This document shows positions 1 to 7,197 of a stretch of DNA of 39,261 nt, in pieces. The stretch is from NCBI RefSeq assembly GCF_016428755.1, contig NZ_JAELTI010000047.1, forward strand, positions 1 to 39,261. Direction: 5' to 3'. The position numbers were made by a program, and so were the translations under genes. This DNA comes from Allobosea sp. ASV33 (lineage in GTDB: Bacteria; Pseudomonadota; Alphaproteobacteria; Rhizobiales; Beijerinckiaceae). The notes below the pieces were generated by a model. It was given only the letters and a program-made list of their open reading frames with translations, was not told the origin of the DNA and searched no databases. The first letter of the stretch is position 1. Each line of letters starts with the position of its first letter.

Positions 1-819
1 ATCGTCTCGAATGCCGCCTTGCAGTCGCGCCCCTTCGCGGGGCTGAAGCGGCATGGCGAGCGCATCCGGGCCTATCTCGCCGGCAGCTATCTCTTCGCCA
101 AGGGCGGGCCGCGCCATCTGCAGGACCCGCTGAGCTTCCGCTCGCTGCCTTTGCTCCATGGCGCGGCAGCCGACAGCTTGGCTTTCGCCTATGGCCAGGT
201 CGAGGCGGAGCTGAGCGCCAGCCAGAACAACCCGATCGTCTCGATCGAGGAGCAGGCGCTGGTCTCGGTCGCCAATTTCGACACGGTGTCGCTGTCGATG
301 GCGCTCGATATCGCGCGGCTCGGCTTCGCCCCGGTGATGACCGCTTCGGCGGAGCGTGTCGCCAAGCAGGTCGATTCCTTCTGGTCGGGGCTCACCGTCG
401 GGCTGATCGAGGAGGATGGCGTCGGCCTGCCCGGCTTCAACGGGCTGGCGCAGTTCCACAAGGCGATCACCTCCGAGGCGCGGCTTGCGACCGCACCCGT
501 GGTGCACGAGCTCGCCAGCTCCAGCCATTCCAACGGAAATCTCGACCGGGCCGGCATGGCCGGGCTCGCTGCCCGCAAGACGGCGGAGGTCGCGTCGCTC
601 TGCCGGTCGATCGCGGCGGTCGAATTGATGGTCGCGGCGCAGGCGGTGGAGATCCGCAAGGCGACGCCGCTCGGCGCCGTCACCGGCAAGCTTCACGCGC
701 TTGTGCGGGAAGCGGTGCCCTTCGCGGCAGCGGGCGATCGCGTGCCCCATCTCGATCCGCTGCTGCGGCATCTCGGCGAGCGCCGCGAAGCCATCCAGGC
801 GATGCTGGAGCCGGCCTGA
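1..819 (+). CDS. Histidine ammonia-lyase-like (aromatic amino acid lyase family) protein, C-terminal part
   Basis: The reading frame is open from base 1, so the N-terminal half, including any MIO-forming Ala-Ser-Gly, lies outside the window. The visible part matches the C-terminal half of the HAL/PAL family: a QDPLSFR stretch (121-141) aligns with the family QDxYSLR block, SASQNNP with the xSDNP block, and ANFD with GNFH. Family knowledge: in Pseudomonas putida HAL the Gln, Tyr and Arg of this block and a later Glu in QEDH shape the active site. Here Gln and Arg are kept, the Tyr is Leu (130-132), and the QEDH region reads SHSNGN (523-540). It is therefore a divergent member whose substrate I cannot name. 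It ends convergently with the GntR gene, with a palindrome between them. Lyase fold is likely; histidine specificity is doubtful. Confidence 0.75.
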   Translation: MVSNAALQSRPFAGLKRHGERIRAYLAGSYLFAKGGPRHLQDPLSFRSLPLLHGAAADSLAFAYGQVEAELSASQNNPIVSIEEQALVSVANFDTVSLSMALDIARLGFAPVMTASAERVAKQVDSFWSGLTVGLIEEDGVGLPGFNGLAQFHKAITSEARLATAPVVHELASSSHSNGNLDRAGMAGLAARKTAEVASLCRSIAAVELMVAAQAVEIRKATPLGAVTGKLHALVREAVPFAAAGDRVPHLDPLLRHLGERREAIQAMLEPA

Positions 820-846
820 GGCGTCATATTGTCTTTGAGAATCCGG

Positions 847-892
847 CCCTCATCGTGAGGAGCGCCGCTGTCGCGGCTCCTCCGGATGAGGG
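847..892. repeat. Long imperfect palindrome between convergent genes; bidirectional terminator or REP-like element
   Basis: CCCTCATC (847-854) pairs with GATGAGGG (885-892). Inside it GAGGAG (857-862) pairs with CTCCTC (877-882), then CCGC with GCGG around a TGTC loop, with small internal bulges. It lies between the stop of the lyase-like gene and the stop of the GntR gene. There is no clear T tract on either strand. The CCCTCATC...GAGGAGC layout resembles a dispersed palindromic repeat I recall from Hyphomicrobiales genomes, which would need a genome-wide count to confirm. Confidence 0.65.
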
Positions 893-912
893 CTGAGTGT
901 TCAAATCGTCTC

Positions 913-1602
913 TCAGATTTCGACGGCCTCCTCCGGCAGGCGCGAGATCACGCCGACGATCGGACGCAGATGCTGTTCGAGGATCGCCAGCGCCTTTTCC
1001 TCGTCCCATTCGGTGAGGGCGGCAACCAGGGCGTGATGTTCCCTGCTGATGCGGCTGATGCGCGTCGGGTCGGTGTGGATCGCCGTCATCGCGACGCGCT
1101 GCTGGCGGGCACCGAGCGACTGGTAGAGCTCCGACAGCACGACATTGTCGACCGCGGCGATCATGACGAAATGGAACTCGCGGTTCAGCTCGACCCGATT
1201 GAAATAGTCGCCCTGCGGCAGGCGCTCCAGCGCGGCGAGGATCGCGTGCATGTCGGCGGGAAGGGGGAGCTCCTCGCGGCAGATGCGGCGGATCGCGTGG
1301 CCCTCGATCATGCGCCGGGCCTCGTAGAGATCTAGCAGCTCCTTCGCCGTCACCTGCCGGACCAGTGCGCCGCGGCGCGGCAGAAGATCGATGAAGCGCT
1401 CGGCTTCGAGGCGGTGGAAGGCCTCGCGGACCGGCGTTCGCGACACGCCGAGCGCGGAGGAGATCTGCTCCTCCTCGATGAAGCTGCCGCCCAGGAAGCG
1501 GCCGCGCAGGATCTGCTCGCGCACATAGAGATAGACCCGTTCCCGGGTCGGCTTGCCGCGCAAGGCGGCCATCTCGTCCTGTTCGATCATCGCCATCGAC
1601 AT
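913..1602 (-). CDS. GntR-family transcriptional regulator, FCD (FadR-like) subfamily
   Basis: A predicted 229-residue regulator. An N-terminal winged helix-turn-helix covers about residues 20-85, with the recognition region ISSALGVSRTPVREAF. A helical FCD ligand-binding domain follows (about 95-220), with the expected His-bearing segments NREFHF, REHHALV and EQHL that bind a metal and organic acid in characterised members. I chose the ATG at 1602 because AAAGGGG sits 6-7 bases upstream; the frame extends to 1668, but that adds a Cys-rich stretch without a family match. It diverges from the 11-gene operon at 1917-13252 and is its most probable regulator. FCD proteins usually act as repressors released by a carboxylic-acid metabolite; the effector here is unknown. 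Confidence 0.9.
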   Translation of the reverse strand: MSMAMIEQDEMAALRGKPTRERVYLYVREQILRGRFLGGSFIEEEQISSALGVSRTPVREAFHRLEAERFIDLLPRRGALVRQVTAKELLDLYEARRMIEGHAIRRICREELPLPADMHAILAALERLPQGDYFNRVELNREFHFVMIAAVDNVVLSELYQSLGARQQRVAMTAIHTDPTRISRISREHHALVAALTEWDEEKALAILEQHLRPIVGVISRLPEEAVEI

Positions 1603-1916
1603 CGTGCCCCTTTCGCTCTTCCATAGGGCTTTCGAGAGTAGACAACAAAAAATCCGCCACGTATACATGACGCATCAAGAGCGTGGCTCATCTGTTCGTC
1701 TACAGTGAAGCCGCGCCGGGGAACCGCATGACCGTGTACGCCACCATCGCGACAGAGAGCCGGAGTCCGGGCCGCTTGGCCGGGCGCGAGCGGCCGTGTC
1801 GGATCGCTGGCGCGGTTATTGCTCGCGTCCGCCCGGCTCCGCCCTTCCCGCCATCAACGGGAAGCCAGAGGGCATAAGCCCGCGGACAGCCGGACCCAGC
1901 AGCAGAGGATCAGCCG
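1603..1916. promoter_or_regulatory. Divergent control region between the GntR gene and the 11-gene operon
   Basis: This 314-base gap carries promoters for both directions. No gene is convincing in it; short open frames lack any family match. On the gntR side is an AT-richer patch (1640-1670) holding GTAGAC and GTATAC boxes. Nearer the operon a perfect 7-base stem, CTTCCCG (1844-1850) with CGGGAAG (1858-1864), would form a leader hairpin, and AGAGGA just before 1917 is the ribosome binding site of the binding-protein gene. I could not assign -35/-10 boxes with confidence. Confidence 0.55.
1638..1739. promoter_or_regulatory. Cluster of four GTNNAC boxes, candidate GntR operators
   Basis: Four hexamers of the form GTNNAC fall within about 100 bases: GTAGAC (1638-1643), GTATAC (1661-1666, inside the near-palindrome ACGTATACAT), GTCTAC (1698-1703) and GTGTAC (1734-1739). 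The first and third are inverted copies of each other. Several FCD-subfamily GntR proteins bind short dyads with a GT...AC core, so autoregulation and control of the divergent operon is a reasonable inference. No binding data can be read from sequence. Confidence 0.4.
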
Positions 1917-3449
1917 ATGACCATCTCTCGCCGTTCCGTCCTTGGTGCCGGTCTTGCCGGTCCGCTGCTGGCCTCGCCCTTCCTGATCCGCCCCGCCAGC
2001 GCGCAACGCGCCGCCGGCATCATCCGCTACGGCCTCTCGGCCTTTCCGCCGAACCTGCAGCCCTGGGTCTCGACGGGTGCCTCGGCCGGCACGGTCAAGA
2101 TGCTGATCAACCGCAGTCTCGTCTCCTATGACGGCAAGGGCGAGTTGCGCGGCGAGCTTGCGGAATCCTGGTCGCGCGATGCCGAGGGCGCCTGGGTGTT
2201 CAAACTGCGCAAGGGCTGCGTCTTCCACAATGGCGAGCCGGTCACGGCCGACGACGTGAAATGGTCGATCGAGCAGATCGCCGGCGAGAAATCGACCGCC
2301 TATATGCGCACGCAGTTCCAGCTGATCGAGCGGGTGGAAATCCCCGATCCGCAGACGGTCCGGCTCATCACCAAGGAGCCGCTGGTCACGCTGCCGAGCT
2401 GGTTCGCCAACTACAACACTTTCATCATCTGGCGGAAATCGAGCCCGAACGAGCCGATCGGCGCGGGTCCCTTCCGTCTCGTCGGGCAGGAGCGCGGCAC
2501 CTCGCTGGAGCTGGCCGCCTTCGACAAGTTCTACAAGCCGGGTATCCCCAAGGCGAAGGGCATCAAGTTCGTCGTCTATGCCGACGAGAACCTGCGCAAC
2601 GCGGCGCTGATCTCGGGCGATGTCGACATGATCGAATACGTGCCCTGGCAGTCGATGGCGACGGTCCAGGCCGATCCGCGCCTGAAGCTCGACACGCAGG
2701 AAGGGCCGTTCATGGACGTGCTCTTCAACGGCACGAAGCCGCCGTTCAACGACCCGCGCGTGCGCCGCGCCGTCGCCCATGCGGTGAAGCGCGACGATAT
2801 CGTCAAGGTCGCCTTCTTCGGGCGCGGCAAGCCGCTCGAGGGCCTGCCGATCGTCGAGGGCACGCCCTGGTACGACAAGGACCTGGCGCATGGCTGGAAC
2901 TACGATCCGGCCAGGGCCAAGGCGCTGCTGACCGAAGCGGGTTTCGCCAACGGCTTCCAGACGACCATTCTCGCCACCGCCCAGTTCGGCATGCACAAGG
3001 ACACTGCCGAGATCGTCCAGCAATATCTCGCTGCGATCGGCATCCAGGCGGAACTGCAATTGCCGGATTGGTCGACCCGGGTCAGCCGTGGCACGCGCGG
3101 CCAGTACGACATGGCGATCCATGGCGTGTCCTCGGACAATAACGACCCGGACGGATTGACCGTGGTGCTCGATACCTCGCTCTCGCCGACGCATGGACGC
3201 TCCTTCAAGGTCGATGCGCCGCGCACCATTGCCGCGCTCGCCAAGGGACGGGCCGAGTTCGACCAGACGAAGCGCATCGAGATCTACAAGGAGATGCAGC
3301 GCGCCGCCCTGGAAGAAGTGCCGCTCGTCGGCCTGGCCTGGCGCGAGCAGGGCTATGGCATGGACAAGGGCGTGATGGGCTTCGTCAACCAGCCCGGCGC
3401 GCTCTCGACCTCCTCCGGCAACATGCTCGAGGAGACGTATTTCGGATGA
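1917..3449 (+). CDS. ABC transporter substrate-binding protein, family 5 (oligopeptide/dipeptide type)
   Basis: 510 residues, a normal length for the DppA/OppA-type periplasmic binding proteins. The N-terminus has a twin-arginine signal (SRRSVLG, then a hydrophobic stretch ending PASAQ near residue 30), so the protein is probably exported folded by Tat. Typical family features follow: an ESWSRD...WVFKLRKG block, FHNGEPVTADDVKWS, and late segments aligning with the ligand-domain hinge. AGAGGA precedes the ATG. The next gene overlaps by four bases, so it is translated with two permeases. Family 5 proteins carry peptides but also opines, nickel complexes and sugars. The enzymes downstream suggest an amide- or gamma-glutamyl-containing compound, which is inference. 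Confidence 0.9.
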   Translation: MTISRRSVLGAGLAGPLLASPFLIRPASAQRAAGIIRYGLSAFPPNLQPWVSTGASAGTVKMLINRSLVSYDGKGELRGELAESWSRDAEGAWVFKLRKGCVFHNGEPVTADDVKWSIEQIAGEKSTAYMRTQFQLIERVEIPDPQTVRLITKEPLVTLPSWFANYNTFIIWRKSSPNEPIGAGPFRLVGQERGTSLELAAFDKFYKPGIPKAKGIKFVVYADENLRNAALISGDVDMIEYVPWQSMATVQADPRLKLDTQEGPFMDVLFNGTKPPFNDPRVRRAVAHAVKRDDIVKVAFFGRGKPLEGLPIVEGTPWYDKDLAHGWNYDPARAKALLTEAGFANGFQTTILATAQFGMHKDTAEIVQQYLAAIGIQAELQLPDWSTRVSRGTRGQYDMAIHGVSSDNNDPDGLTVVLDTSLSPTHGRSFKVDAPRTIAALAKGRAEFDQTKRIEIYKEMQRAALEEVPLVGLAWREQGYGMDKGVMGFVNQPGALSTSSGNMLEETYFG

Positions 3450-4402
3450 GCGCGGGCTGGCTCGGACGACGGCTGTTCCTGACCCTGGCGATGGCCTGGA
3501 TCGTCGCGACGATCGTGTTCCTGGCGCTGCACATGGTGCCAGGAGACCCTGCCGAGCTGCTGCTCTCGACTTCCGGCGCCATGCCGGATCCGGCGACGGT
3601 GCAGGAACTGCGCGAGAAGCTCGGGCTCGACCAGCCGCTGATGGTCCAGTACGGCCGGTTCTTGGCCGGGCTGGCGCGCGGCGATCTCGGCACCTCGCTG
3701 GTCGACGACTACCCGGTCATCCAGGAAATCGCGCTCCGCCTGCCGCGCACGCTGGAGCTGATCCTGGCGGGGACATTGATCGCGCTCGTGGTCGGCGTGC
3801 CCGCCGGCGTCTATGCAGCCGTCCATCGCGGCGGCGCCTTCGACCGTGTCGCCTCCTGGATCACCGCGCTCCTGCTCGCCGTGCCGGTCTTCGTCGTCGG
3901 CACGCTGCTGGTCCTGCTGTTCGCGCAGACGCTCAGGCTGATGCCGGCCGGCGGCTTCACGCCCTTCGCGCAGGACCCAGGGCAGCATCTCAAGCTCCTG
4001 GCGCTGCCGGCGATCGCGATCGCCAAGGGGCTGGCGGCCGTGCTGTTCCGGATGACGCGGGCCGCGACCCTCGATGCGCTCGCCCATGATTATGTCCGCA
4101 CAGCCCGCGCCAAGGGGCTGTCGCCGCGGCGGACGCTCGTCGTCCATGTGCTGCGCAACGCGCTGAACCCGGTCGTCACCGTGCTGGGTCTCCAGATGGG
4201 GACCCTGCTCGGCGGCACCGTGCTGGTCGAGTACGTCTTCAACTGGCCGGGCTTGTCGACGCCGCTGCTGCGCGCCGTCGAGGGGCGCGATTATCCGATG
4301 GTGGTCGGCATCATCCTGACGATCTCGGTGCTGTTCCTGCTCATCAATCTCCTCGTCGAACTCCTGCATGCGGCGATCGACCCACGGGTGCAGCACGGAT
4401 GA
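3446..4402 (+). CDS. ABC transporter permease, DppB type
   Basis: 318 residues with six predicted membrane segments. An N-terminal helix (FLTLAMAWIVATIVFLAL) is followed by the VPGDPAELL and LREKLGLDQP motifs typical of DppB/OppB proteins, and the cytoplasmic coupling (EAA) loop reads DYVRTARAKGLSPRR near residues 214-228. It would form half of the inner-membrane channel with the next gene. Its ATG overlaps the TGA of the binding-protein gene in ATGA, and its own stop overlaps the next start the same way, indicating translational coupling. No ATPase of the DppD/DppF kind follows in this operon. Confidence 0.92.
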   Translation: MSAGWLGRRLFLTLAMAWIVATIVFLALHMVPGDPAELLLSTSGAMPDPATVQELREKLGLDQPLMVQYGRFLAGLARGDLGTSLVDDYPVIQEIALRLPRTLELILAGTLIALVVGVPAGVYAAVHRGGAFDRVASWITALLLAVPVFVVGTLLVLLFAQTLRLMPAGGFTPFAQDPGQHLKLLALPAIAIAKGLAAVLFRMTRAATLDALAHDYVRTARAKGLSPRRTLVVHVLRNALNPVVTVLGLQMGTLLGGTVLVEYVFNWPGLSTPLLRAVEGRDYPMVVGIILTISVLFLLINLLVELLHAAIDPRVQHG

Positions 4403-5217
4403 AGCGGCGCGGCATCAAGAAGCTCATTCTGCCTGGCAGCGTGGTCGCGGCGATCCTGCTCATCGCGATCGCGGCGCCGCTGCTGCCGCTGCCCGATCCG
4501 ATTCGGCAGGATGTGGCGCGGCGGCTGGCCGGGCCGATGCCGGGCTCCTGGCTCGGTCGCGACGAATTCGGCCGGGACGTGCTCTCGCGACTGGTCTGGG
4601 GGGCGCGCACCAGCCTCTCCGTCGCCTTCGTCTCGGCGCTGTTCGCCGGGCTCGTCGGCATCACGCTCGGGCTGATCGGCGGCTGGGCGCGGAGTTGGGG
4701 GGCTTTCCTCACGGTGCGCTGCGTCGAGATCATCATGTGCTTCCCGCCGGTGCTGCTGGCGCTGCTGGTAGTGACGCTGCTCGGCCCGGGAGCGGGGACG
4801 CTCATCCTCGTTCTCTCGGTGCTCTACGTGCCCGGCTTCGCGCGCGTGACCTATGCCGAGGTGCTGGCGGTGAAAGGGCGCGACTATGTCGAGGCGACAC
4901 GGGCACTCGGCGCCAGCCAGTCGCACCTGCTGTTCCGGACGGTTCTGCCCAATATCGCGGGGCCGCTGCTCGTGCAGTTCTCGCTCGCGGTGGCTGCCGC
5001 GGTGGTGATCGAGAGCGGCCTGTCCTTCCTCGGGCTCGGCGTCGTACCGCCGGCGCCGTCCTGGGGCCTGATGATCCGCGGGGCGCGCTCGACCATGGAG
5101 CAGGCGCCGCTGCTGCTGCTCTGGCCCTGCGCCGTTCTGACCCTGACCATTCTCGCGATGAACCTGCTCTGCGACGCGTTGCGCGACGTGCTCGACCCAC
5201 GCACCAGCGAACGCTGA
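4399..5217 (+). CDS. ABC transporter permease, DppC type
   Basis: 272 residues and predicted six-helix topology. The diagnostic DppC/OppC segment LGRDEFGRDVLSRLVWG lies near residues 50-66, and the coupling-loop stretch DYVEATRALGASQSH is near 160-174. It pairs with the DppB-type permease encoded immediately upstream, which it overlaps by four bases. After its stop there are 34 bases to the creatininase-like gene. The missing ATPases mean that this importer must borrow ATP-binding subunits from elsewhere, perhaps the polyamine-type ATPase in the same operon (less likely, as subfamilies rarely mix) or a dppDF pair such as that at 34980-36988. Confidence 0.92.
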   Translation: MKRRGIKKLILPGSVVAAILLIAIAAPLLPLPDPIRQDVARRLAGPMPGSWLGRDEFGRDVLSRLVWGARTSLSVAFVSALFAGLVGITLGLIGGWARSWGAFLTVRCVEIIMCFPPVLLALLVVTLLGPGAGTLILVLSVLYVPGFARVTYAEVLAVKGRDYVEATRALGASQSHLLFRTVLPNIAGPLLVQFSLAVAAAVVIESGLSFLGLGVVPPAPSWGLMIRGARSTMEQAPLLLLWPCAVLTLTILAMNLLCDALRDVLDPRTSER

Positions 5218-5251
5218 CAAACCAAAATCTATCCCAAGGAAGGACCACGCC

Positions 5252-6076
5252 ATGGCTACCAAGACCGATCCTCTCGTCCATATGGGCACCATCTCGGGCG
5301 GGGAGGCCCGCGAGCTGCTGAAGTCCAACCCCGTGATCCTGCTGCCGATGGGCAGCCATGAGGACCAGGGCCCGCATGCGCCGATGGGCGACTATCTGCT
5401 GGCCGAGAAGATCGCGGAGCTTGCCGCCCTGCAGGCGAGCAAGGCCGGCACGCGCACGCTGGTCGCGCCGGTGCTGCCCTATGGCGGCGCGGACTGGTTC
5501 GGCCCGATGATCGGCGGCATCGCGATCTCGCAGGGCACGCTGACGGCGGTGATCGCCGAGATGGTCGACTCGCTGCATCGCAACGGCCTGACCCGGATCA
5601 TCGTCATCAACGGGCATGGCGGCAATGTCGGGCCGATCTCGGAGGTCGCGCGCGAGCTCTACCAGCGCGAGCGCATCGTGCTGCCGAGCCTCTATCTCTG
5701 GCGCATCGCCTACGGCATGCTGCCGGGCATCGTCGGCGCCGAGACGTCGGCGAAGGTCTCCGGCCATGGCGCCGATCCGCTGACCAGCCTCGGCCTGCAT
5801 CTCTTCCCCGAGCTGATCCGCAAGGACTTCATCCCGGCCGGCAAGCCGATGAAGCGCGACCCCATCCTCGACCTGCCCTTCACGGGGCTGGGCACCGCAA
5901 GCTTCGACGGCGCCGAGGTCGGGATGCCCAACGAGTATGACGAGGTCTATCACGACGGCGTCGGCAAGGGCGATCCGACGCTCTGCTCGGCCGAGACCGG
6001 CGTGAAGCTGGCGGAGAAGCTGACCGATGTCTGCGCCCGCTTCATTACGCATTTCGCGTCGAAGGTCCCGGCCTGA
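5252..6076 (+). CDS. Creatininase-family (creatinine amidohydrolase-like) protein
   Basis: 274 residues, close to the usual 250-270 of the family of cytoplasmic metal-dependent amidohydrolases. A strong AAGGAAGGA (5236-5244) fixes the start. The N-terminal metal block reads GSHEDQGPHAPMGDY (residues 34-48) and the NGHGGN motif is at 120-125. In Pseudomonas creatininase the ligands are Glu and His in ExH, an Asp nine residues later, and a Glu in a later HxxE block. By alignment Glu37 and His122 are kept, but the ExH His is Gln39, the Asp position is Tyr48 (Asp47 is adjacent), and the later block reads HGAD (172-175). The metal site is therefore rearranged or altered, and creatinine is unlikely as substrate. 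Its position between two importers suggests hydrolysis of a C-N bond in an imported compound. Confidence 0.85.
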   Translation: MATKTDPLVHMGTISGGEARELLKSNPVILLPMGSHEDQGPHAPMGDYLLAEKIAELAALQASKAGTRTLVAPVLPYGGADWFGPMIGGIAISQGTLTAVIAEMVDSLHRNGLTRIIVINGHGGNVGPISEVARELYQRERIVLPSLYLWRIAYGMLPGIVGAETSAKVSGHGADPLTSLGLHLFPELIRKDFIPAGKPMKRDPILDLPFTGLGTASFDGAEVGMPNEYDEVYHDGVGKGDPTLCSAETGVKLAEKLTDVCARFITHFASKVPA

Positions 6077-6096
6077 GCCGACCGGCTTTCAAGCTA

Positions 6097-6111
6097 GCCG
6101 CCCGAGGCGGC
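6097..6111 (+). other. Short GC hairpin between the creatininase-like and binding-protein genes
   Basis: GCCGCC (6097-6102) and GGCGGC (6106-6111) form a perfect 6-base stem with a CGA loop. No T tract follows, and AGGAGA of the next gene begins 8 bases later. It more probably marks an mRNA processing or stability point than a full terminator. Confidence 0.4.
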
Positions 6112-6131
6112 GCTACAGCAGGAGATTTCCC

Positions 6132-7187
6132 ATGCTCACCCGCCGCCTCGTCATCCAGTCCGGCCTCGCGACCATCGCGATGCCGGCCGTCCTGCGGGCG
6201 CAGACGCTCTCCGGGCAGATCACGCTGATGTCCTATGCGGGCATCTTCCAGGACAACTATACCAAGGCGGTGATCGAGCCGTTCCAGCAGGCGCATCCGG
6301 GCGTGAAGGTGAATTTCGTGCCCGGCGGATCCTCGGCCCAGATGGTCGGCAGCGTCCGGGCGCAGAAAGCCGATCCGCAGACCGATGTGGTGATCATGGA
6401 CGTCACCACCTCCAGCATCGGCAATCTCGAAGGGCTGTTCGAGAAGCTGACGCCGGCTGAATTCCCGGTGCTGAACGAACTGCTGCCGGAGGCGCGCGCG
6501 GCCGGCGGCGAGTTCGGCCCGGCCGTGACCTTCGACCATCTCGTCATCGTGCAGGATGCGGCGCTCAATCCCCAGATCGCTAAGCTGGCCGATCTCTGGC
6601 GGCCCGATCTCAAGGGCCAGATCGCGCTGGCCGCGCCGCCGAACATCCAGGGCCTTGCCCTGACGGCGATGACCGAGAAGATGGCGGGCGGCGATTACCG
6701 CAAGTCGATCGACGCCGCGATGAAGAAGCTGAAGGAGCTGGCGCCCGGCGTGAACACCTTCGACCCCAATCCCGACGGCTATTCGCTGATCCTGAACGGG
6801 GTGGCCAAGGTCGCGACCGGCTGGAACGCCCGCGCCCAGCTCTATTCCGACCAGACCGGCGGCAAGATCAACGCCCTGCTGCCGCCCGAGGGCTCGGTCT
6901 TCCAGGTCAACACGATCAATCTCACGGCAGGCTCGAAGAACCGCGCTGCGGCCGCCGCCTTCGTCGCGCATGCGCTGTCGCAGGGCGCGCAGAAGGCCTT
7001 CACCGAGCGGATGTTCTATGCGCCGACCAACGGCATGGCCGATATTGACGCCAAGGCGCTGGGCCGCACCGCCGCTTCGCCGGAGAACCGCGCCCGCATG
7101 ATCCCGGTCGACTGGAACGAGATCCTGAAGGTGCGCGACCAGTGGAACAACCGCTGGCGGCGCGAGGTCATTGCGGCGGCACGTTGA
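6132..7187 (+). CDS. ABC transporter substrate-binding protein, family 1 (polyamine/PotD-like)
   Basis: 351 residues. The ATG at 6132 has AGGAGAT six bases upstream and begins an export signal (LTRRLVIQSG, then AMPAVLRAQ) with a twin-arginine; the frame is open further upstream but without a signal peptide. The mature protein starts ITLMSYAGIFQDNYTKAVI, as in PotD-like and iron-type binding proteins, and includes PGGSSAQMV and TDVVIMD. It should deliver a small cationic or polar organic ligand to the permeases encoded at 8244-9871. Only 10 bases separate it from the ATPase gene. The ligand cannot be inferred from sequence alone; polyamine is merely the best-known choice. Confidence 0.88.
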   Translation: MLTRRLVIQSGLATIAMPAVLRAQTLSGQITLMSYAGIFQDNYTKAVIEPFQQAHPGVKVNFVPGGSSAQMVGSVRAQKADPQTDVVIMDVTTSSIGNLEGLFEKLTPAEFPVLNELLPEARAAGGEFGPAVTFDHLVIVQDAALNPQIAKLADLWRPDLKGQIALAAPPNIQGLALTAMTEKMAGGDYRKSIDAAMKKLKELAPGVNTFDPNPDGYSLILNGVAKVATGWNARAQLYSDQTGGKINALLPPEGSVFQVNTINLTAGSKNRAAAAAFVAHALSQGAQKAFTERMFYAPTNGMADIDAKALGRTAASPENRARMIPVDWNEILKVRDQWNNRWRREVIAAAR

Positions 7188-7197
7188 GCGGCAGGCG

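Noticed and set aside
1683..1877. Possible 64-codon gene in the gntR/operon gap
   Set aside because: No ribosome site, no motif, and it covers the probable promoter region.
1854..3194. Open frame of 446 codons antisense to the first family-5 binding protein
   Set aside because: No family match; the sense frame has a signal peptide, ribosome site and conserved blocks.
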